From: Cylicocyclus nassatus
Taxonomy: Eukaryota > Nematoda > Chromadorea > Rhabditida > Strongylidae
NCBI GenBank assembly: GCA_958299035.1
Contig: CATQJL010000112.1
Span: forward strand, 14,298,880-14,362,879
Direction of reading: 5' to 3'
DNA length: 64,000 bases
Below the pieces are notes generated by a model. It saw only the letters and a program-made list of their open reading frames with translations. It was not told the DNA's origin and did not search any database. Below, piece after piece: positions 59,376-64,000 of the stretch; the stretch's first letter is position 1, and each line of letters opens with the position of its first letter. The position numbers and the translations under genes were made by a program.

Positions 59376-60168
59376 CGGCGGCGTGGCGGGAGTTCTCAAA
59401 GCCTAGCCGCTTTTCTTCGCAGGGGTACTTGGCACCTCCAGAATTCCCTTGAAGAACATCACACCTTCCCGGGGCCAAAGGGCGCCTCCGCCCATCTCTT
59501 CCCTCTAGGTGTCCTCATTCTAAATTGTGTACACGCACTGTAAGACATGCTTTATTGTATATGAGGGTAATAGAACTGGAATCGAGAAACAAGAAAATTC
59601 TAGGTTTTAAAAGGTTCAGATCTCGCAGGTGAATTGCAGCATTTTGAGTTATGTTTTACTCATGTTTTCGGATAGATTGGCGCTTCCTTGAAAACTTTTA
59701 AGTGCTCGCGCCTGACTAAGTTTGTGAAACATATCGCATTAATATAAACAAGCAGAAGTTATGAGTCTTCCAATCACGGTATATAAGAAGTTAGTTTATT
59801 TTACGCAAGTTCTGAAATCATCTAAGAATATAGCGAATTACCATATCTTGCAAATTCAGTGCCGTATTTGGAACTCTTAGTCAACTGCGATCATGCGACG
59901 AAGTTTGGTAATCTAGTAGATCGATGTAGGGAATACAAAATTTTTTCTATGATAATTTGGGCCTTACTGATCATCAGAGTAATCGGAGAAAAACTCTTTG
60001 AATATATGATGGCAGACGATAAAAAAGTATGTGTTTAGATATCCTATCTGTTGGACAAAGCGTTAAGTGCTTGTTCGGAAACTTTGATGCACTTCTTTCA
60101 AAATAGGTCCTTCTATTGTTGATAGGGAAATGGGTTCTGAAGCTCCTGATGCTAAATTACTTCAAATA
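59376..60168. other. No supported gene
   Basis: Interior of the U5 composite insert. GC-richer at the start (to about 59520), then AT-rich. No coding frame, repeat structure or RNA gene was recognised. Confidence 0.5.
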
Positions 60169-61086
60169 TTAGGTTGATTCATAATTAATGCACGTTTTTC
60201 CTACCTCTTTTTCTAAGAGCTGATATTTAATGTGTAATCAATTTCCTCAAAAACTTTTTACGGTATCTAAAAGAGCGTTCCTTCTAGTTTCTTATGCGCC
60301 CTTTCACTTTCGCAAATCTCCGTTCATTCCAAAGTTCCGAGCCTTCAAACAAAAGAGACTAAATCCCAAAATTTTTGCTTTTCACTCTTTCTGCCCTAAA
60401 TTCGTTAAGAATAGCCGTATTAATTTCAAAAAATATGCATAAGGATTAGGAAACTTTGTGCTACAAGATGCTATTTGAACAAAATTTTCCATGAATTCTG
60501 AGCCGAGAAATTCACTTGCGAACTTGAATGATCGTCGCGGCCCTTCCGTGCCATATAAAACTTCGAAGCAGAAGGTGATTGCAGGTCTTTTGCACTATCC
60601 AGCAAGGGTAGACCTAGTTCATCTGATGGTAGAAAAACGCTAGGGTTTTCTCGCTTTCCAGCGGAAAAAAATGAAATAATTTCAAAAATGACCGATTTTT
60701 GCACCCGCCGAGATGTCATAAAAAAGTGAGTACTTTCGACTTTTTCGCGATATTTTCTTTCAAAAATTTTCCACAAAATCCAAACTTGGCATTACTGCTC
60801 AAGAGACCCTTGGCTACACGATGAGCGAAGTCTGCTTCATTCTACTTTATTTCAACATAAGTTATGCTCTCTCAAAGTAGAGGCTTCTGAAAAAAGTTGT
60901 TGGCAATCTTCAGGCCAGAAAATCTTTCTTGTGATAGATACAGTCACGCAAAAGTATAACTTTTATAGCCACTGACTTAGTGGTTACAGTAGTTTTTATT
61001 GCCTTCAAAAATGTCTTTTCAAAAAAGAATTATCTCGGTTGAAAGTTGAAGTATAGAAAACGTGCATTAATTATGATTCAACCTAA
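60169..61086. mobile_element. Mariner-type MITE
   Basis: 918 bp flanked by TA. Terminal repeats of about 30 bp read TTAGGTTGATTCATAATTAA and near complement. Short frames inside (70 and 101 codons) have no transposase motifs. Confidence 0.75.
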
Positions 61087-61093
61087 TATAATA

Positions 61094-62043
61094 TTAGGTT
61101 GTAACAAAACTAATGCAGGTTTTGAATTCCAACCGCAATAAGTCATACACTTCTTATTTCTAACTAGGTTGCAAAGTACCATTCGATAGAGCAAAGCAAG
61201 CTCTACAAGAAGGTAATCTTGCTTCAGCAACAACTCTGATCTACCACGAGTTTCGAGCCAAAAACTAAAAAGATTCAACTGTCCGAAAAATTGAGAAAAA
61301 TCGTAACTCAGTTCATAAAAAACCTACAAAAATTCTAACTTGCTCACGTAAACACTATTCACATAAGATATCTATATACGCCTTTGCCGTATTTTTTTCT
61401 CTGTTAGAAATCAAGAAAACGGAAATTTTCGTGCGTTTGTCAAAGTGATGCTGTGCCGTTCCCACATACGTAGTTGTATACTACAAACCTGTAGAAGTAT
61501 AAACGTGAATTTCCAGCTCTCTACAAGCTTTAGTTCACGAAAAATATCGAATAAAGTCTTCGCTAGTTATGTGGTCCAAGCTAAAATTCAAATTTCTCGA
61601 GAACTAAAGCTTGTAGAAAGCTGAAAATTTACGTTTGTACTTTTACAGATTTGTAGTATACAATTACTTATGTGGGAACGGCGCAGCAACACTTTGGCAA
61701 ACGCACGAAAATTTCCGTTTACTTGATTTCTAACAGAGAAAAAAATACGGCAAAGGCGTATATAGATGTCTTATGCGAATAGTGTTTACGTGAGCAAGTT
61801 AGAATTTTTGTGGGTTTTTTATGAACTAAGTTACGATTTTTCTCAATTTTTCGGACAGTTGAATCTTTTTAGTTTTTGGCTCGAAACTCGTGGTGGATCA
61901 GAGTTGTTGCTAAAGCAAGATGGCCTTCTTGTAGAGCTTGCTTTGCTCTATCGAATGGTACTTTGCAACCTAGCTAGAAATAAGAAGTGTATGACTTATT
62001 GCGGTTGGAATTCAAAACCTGCATTAATTTTGTTACAACCTAA
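61094..62043. mobile_element. Mariner-type near-perfect palindrome
   Basis: 950 bp flanked by TA, starting TTAGGTTGTAACAAAACTAA. The two arms of about 450 bp are nearly identical inverses around a roughly 50 bp spacer near 61546-61597. It abuts the previous element with only TATAATA between them. If transcribed it would form a long double-stranded hairpin. Confidence 0.85.
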
Positions 62044-62414
62044 TAGATGACCAGTAATGTACAATTTATCGACTAGATCCTTCAATATTGCGAATGACCG
62101 CATTTTCCATTCAAAAAGTTGTTTGTTGTTTTTCTCTTCTCAGGGTAGTGTTCATGTGCTCTTTTTCAAAAATGGCATAGCAGAAGAGTTTCCAGGCCGC
62201 CTCACTTAAGAAATGATAACTATGTTCAGTTTTCCCTCCGTTTTTTTTTTCTCTTATCACCTTAATACCTGAAACCACGTTCTCGCTGCTTGCACGCCTC
62301 AGAATGAGACCAGTAAATGGGAGGAGCAATGGGCGGGTCCTGACCTCTGAGGCCCGGAGGTGCTAGAACCCTCCTGGGTGCGAATGCTGGTGCGAAGTTG
62401 GTGCGAGGAAAGGT
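62044..62414. other. No supported gene
   Basis: End of the U5 composite insert. The 62280-62450 part is GC-rich and pairs only weakly with other insert sequences. No coding frame is supported. Confidence 0.45.
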
Positions 62415-63300
62415 GCTAGAAACTCCTGCACGCCCTCCTGAAGGGACACTGGATGGGGGGGGGGCTTGCAATGTCTTGGTATCCTGAAGAGCTCGTAATT
62501 ATAGCTACTCCAAGTGTGCCTGGCAGGCACATCACTTAGGTGCGAAAATACGTCTCGGGTGAGAAACTCCCCCCCCCCCCCCTCCCCCGTAATTCGCTTC
62601 CGGCTTCAAAACCTCGTTCATCCTTCAAACAAGGAGATAGCTCCCAGATCCCCTCCATTTGGAGATAACCGGCTCCCCTTATTGCACTTATGGTTGTGAG
62701 TATCTACAGGTATAAAACAATGATACAAGTTGTCCGAGCATTGTTTGGGCACGTCTACAATTTTATTATAACTTTGTGTTACTCAGTTATAAAGTTCCTA
62801 GCTTCGTTTTTCCACTTTCTGTTTCACAGTAGGCATTAGAGAATGTGACCAAAGAAGTTCTAAGACTGAATAAAACGAGTATGGAAGCCCTATTTTAAAG
62901 AAGCTGTAAAAAAATGGTTACAAATTTTCGCAGTACTCAGAAATGATGTGACCATTAGCTGGACCTGATGCTTTGTGGCGGCACAAAGTACAGGCATTAA
63001 TATTATATGAAAATAACCAATATTTCTGCTGTAATGAGCTATTGAGTAAGCGCTCTAGACAGAGCTTCAGCTCTGTTCATGTAAATTGACTTTCTACCGT
63101 ATACCTATCGTACCCCCTTCCTAGCATATCAGAAGATGCTTGCGCCGAGCTGAGTCGAATGGTGTCCTTGGATCCAGAATCTTTTCACTCTGAAGCAAGA
63201 TATGGTCACGCGACGATGATGTCACACGAATCAGGCGACCGTACATAACTCACGCGAACTCGCGTGAGTCTACTTCGATCCCGTCTTTTTTTTCAAGGTA

Positions 63301-64000
63301 TTGTAAATTCTTAGGCATGAGCCTTGCTAGCCCAGGTGCGGTATATCCCCTAGATGCGTACTTGGAAATTTTGCCCATCCAAACTAATGGAAACTTCCAG
63401 AGCTCGTAGACGACGAAGTGTTACGCATATGCGGCCAGCATTGCGAAACGATACATACAGCTTCATAACAAATCAATTACGAAAAAAAAAGCTTTTTTCG
63501 AACGATTTCTCTAGCCTATTGAGATCTAAAATCTCTCGGACATAATGCTAGATAGTAGTTGGTTTTCGTTGAGAAAAAAAATGAAACCTCGTACTTTGAA
63601 AATCTTGAATTTGTTTCCATAAGCATTTTTTGTGATTGTGCATGAATCCGAAAAAAAAACAAGAATTCAGCAAATTGTAACGTTTCTTCCATTTTGCACT
63701 AGACTTCATAAGTTTCTGACCAACTCAAAGAAAAAAAATTTTGTAAGATACATCGCCCGTTATGGCCGCATTCTTGATATGTCCTGGGAATGAAATACGC
63801 AAAAAACACAAAATTCGCAAAAGTGTTGTAAGACATCTATCGAATAGTTTGTCGAGAAGTGCGCTATATGAGTCAGTTTCAGAATAATGAACATACTATC
63901 AATAAAACCATTAGAAAATGGCGGCTTTCCACTTTTGTGCAATTGCACACCAAGTCTGCATTACGTTGTAAAACGTAGCACTCACAGCTAATATTGCTTG
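63301..64000. other. Sequence right of the array homology, no supported gene
   Basis: Unit homology ends near 63300. A 63-codon plus-strand frame at 63354-63545 contains RARRRRSVTHMRPALRND but no signal peptide or domain. A 9 bp arm hairpin ACTCACGCG-AACT-CGCGTGAGT lies just before, at 63248-63269. Confidence 0.45.

Larger units (their letters stand above)
57968..62608. mobile_element. Composite insert in U5 bounded by inverted repeats
   Basis: Unit sequence stops near 57968 and resumes near 62608. Segments 58165-58300 and 62440-62570 match as inverted repeats (ATAATCAAGCTC, AGGATACC, TTGCAAGCCCCCC, CAGTGTCCCTTCAG). Other elements are nested inside (58285-59375, 60169-61086, 61094-62043). 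No transposase was recognised; the exact ends and target duplication are unclear. Confidence 0.5.
56745..63300 (+). repeat. Tandem array unit U5, diverged and partial
   Basis: Unit homology is clear at 56745-57960 and 62610-63300 (for example GTATGTGAGTAAC near 57367, TTGTTTGGGCACGTC near 62739 and GAAGCAAGATATGGTCACGC near 63192) but more diverged than among U1-U3. A roughly 4.6 kb composite insert at about 57.97-62.61 kb interrupts it. Homology fades at about 63300, so no peptide gene copy is reached within the window. Confidence 0.75.

Noticed and set aside
1..64000. CRISPR arrays, bacterial operons, rRNA genes
   Set aside because: None seen. The direct repeats are large units or transposon ends, and the gene structure is eukaryotic.

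Overview
This window looks like nuclear DNA of a nematode. The evidence is a three-exon gene of the transthyretin-like family, which is greatly expanded in nematodes. Introns of 47-58 nt end in TTTCAG, TTCTAG or TGCAG. A 3' splice acceptor lies just before each start codon with no convincing upstream exon, as expected for spliced-leader trans-splicing. DNA transposon remnants are dense and there are no long ORFs. Species and clade cannot be fixed from the sequence alone.

Layout. From 1 to 2.8 kb there are decayed coding fragments, a small inverted repeat and a CT microsatellite. From 2.80 to 7.35 kb there is a large fold-back structure with arms of about 840 bp. A mariner-like element has inserted into its left arm. 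The loop holds a GC-rich CCGCGG-repeat island and exons of a minus-strand cysteine-containing gene that runs into that island. From 8.05 to 8.75 kb there is an intact secreted transthyretin-like gene. From 9.2 to 9.84 kb there is an inverted, diverged fragment of the array unit that follows.

From 9.84 to about 63.3 kb the window is one tandem array of five homologous segments: U1 9.84-20.46, U2 20.46-32.58, U3 32.58-42.89, U4 42.90-56.74, and U5 56.75-63.3, which is partial. Segments U1-U4 each end in one copy of the same two-exon gene for a small secreted cysteine-rich peptide (signal peptide, then CX6C, CX3C and CX3C). U1-U3 carry near-identical 69-residue single-domain copies. U4 carries a diverged four-exon copy that encodes two tandem domains (100 residues), made by an internal duplication of the gene. 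The array is the most notable biology here: an expanding, recombining family of secreted six-cysteine peptides that I cannot assign to a known family.

Most of the unit sequence outside these genes is non-coding or decayed. Transposon insertions differ between units, and the uninterrupted sister units supply empty sites and target-site duplications. They include 1.5 kb hAT-type fold-backs just 3' of the peptide genes in U1-U3, a 137 bp hAT-type MITE in U3/U4, a 0.22 kb Harbinger-type MITE in U2/U4, several mariner-type palindromic MITEs in U4/U5 and a TTAA-flanked family in U4/U5. The presence/absence patterns conflict, which points to unequal exchange or gene conversion among units. All gene models were read by eye and have no transcript support.
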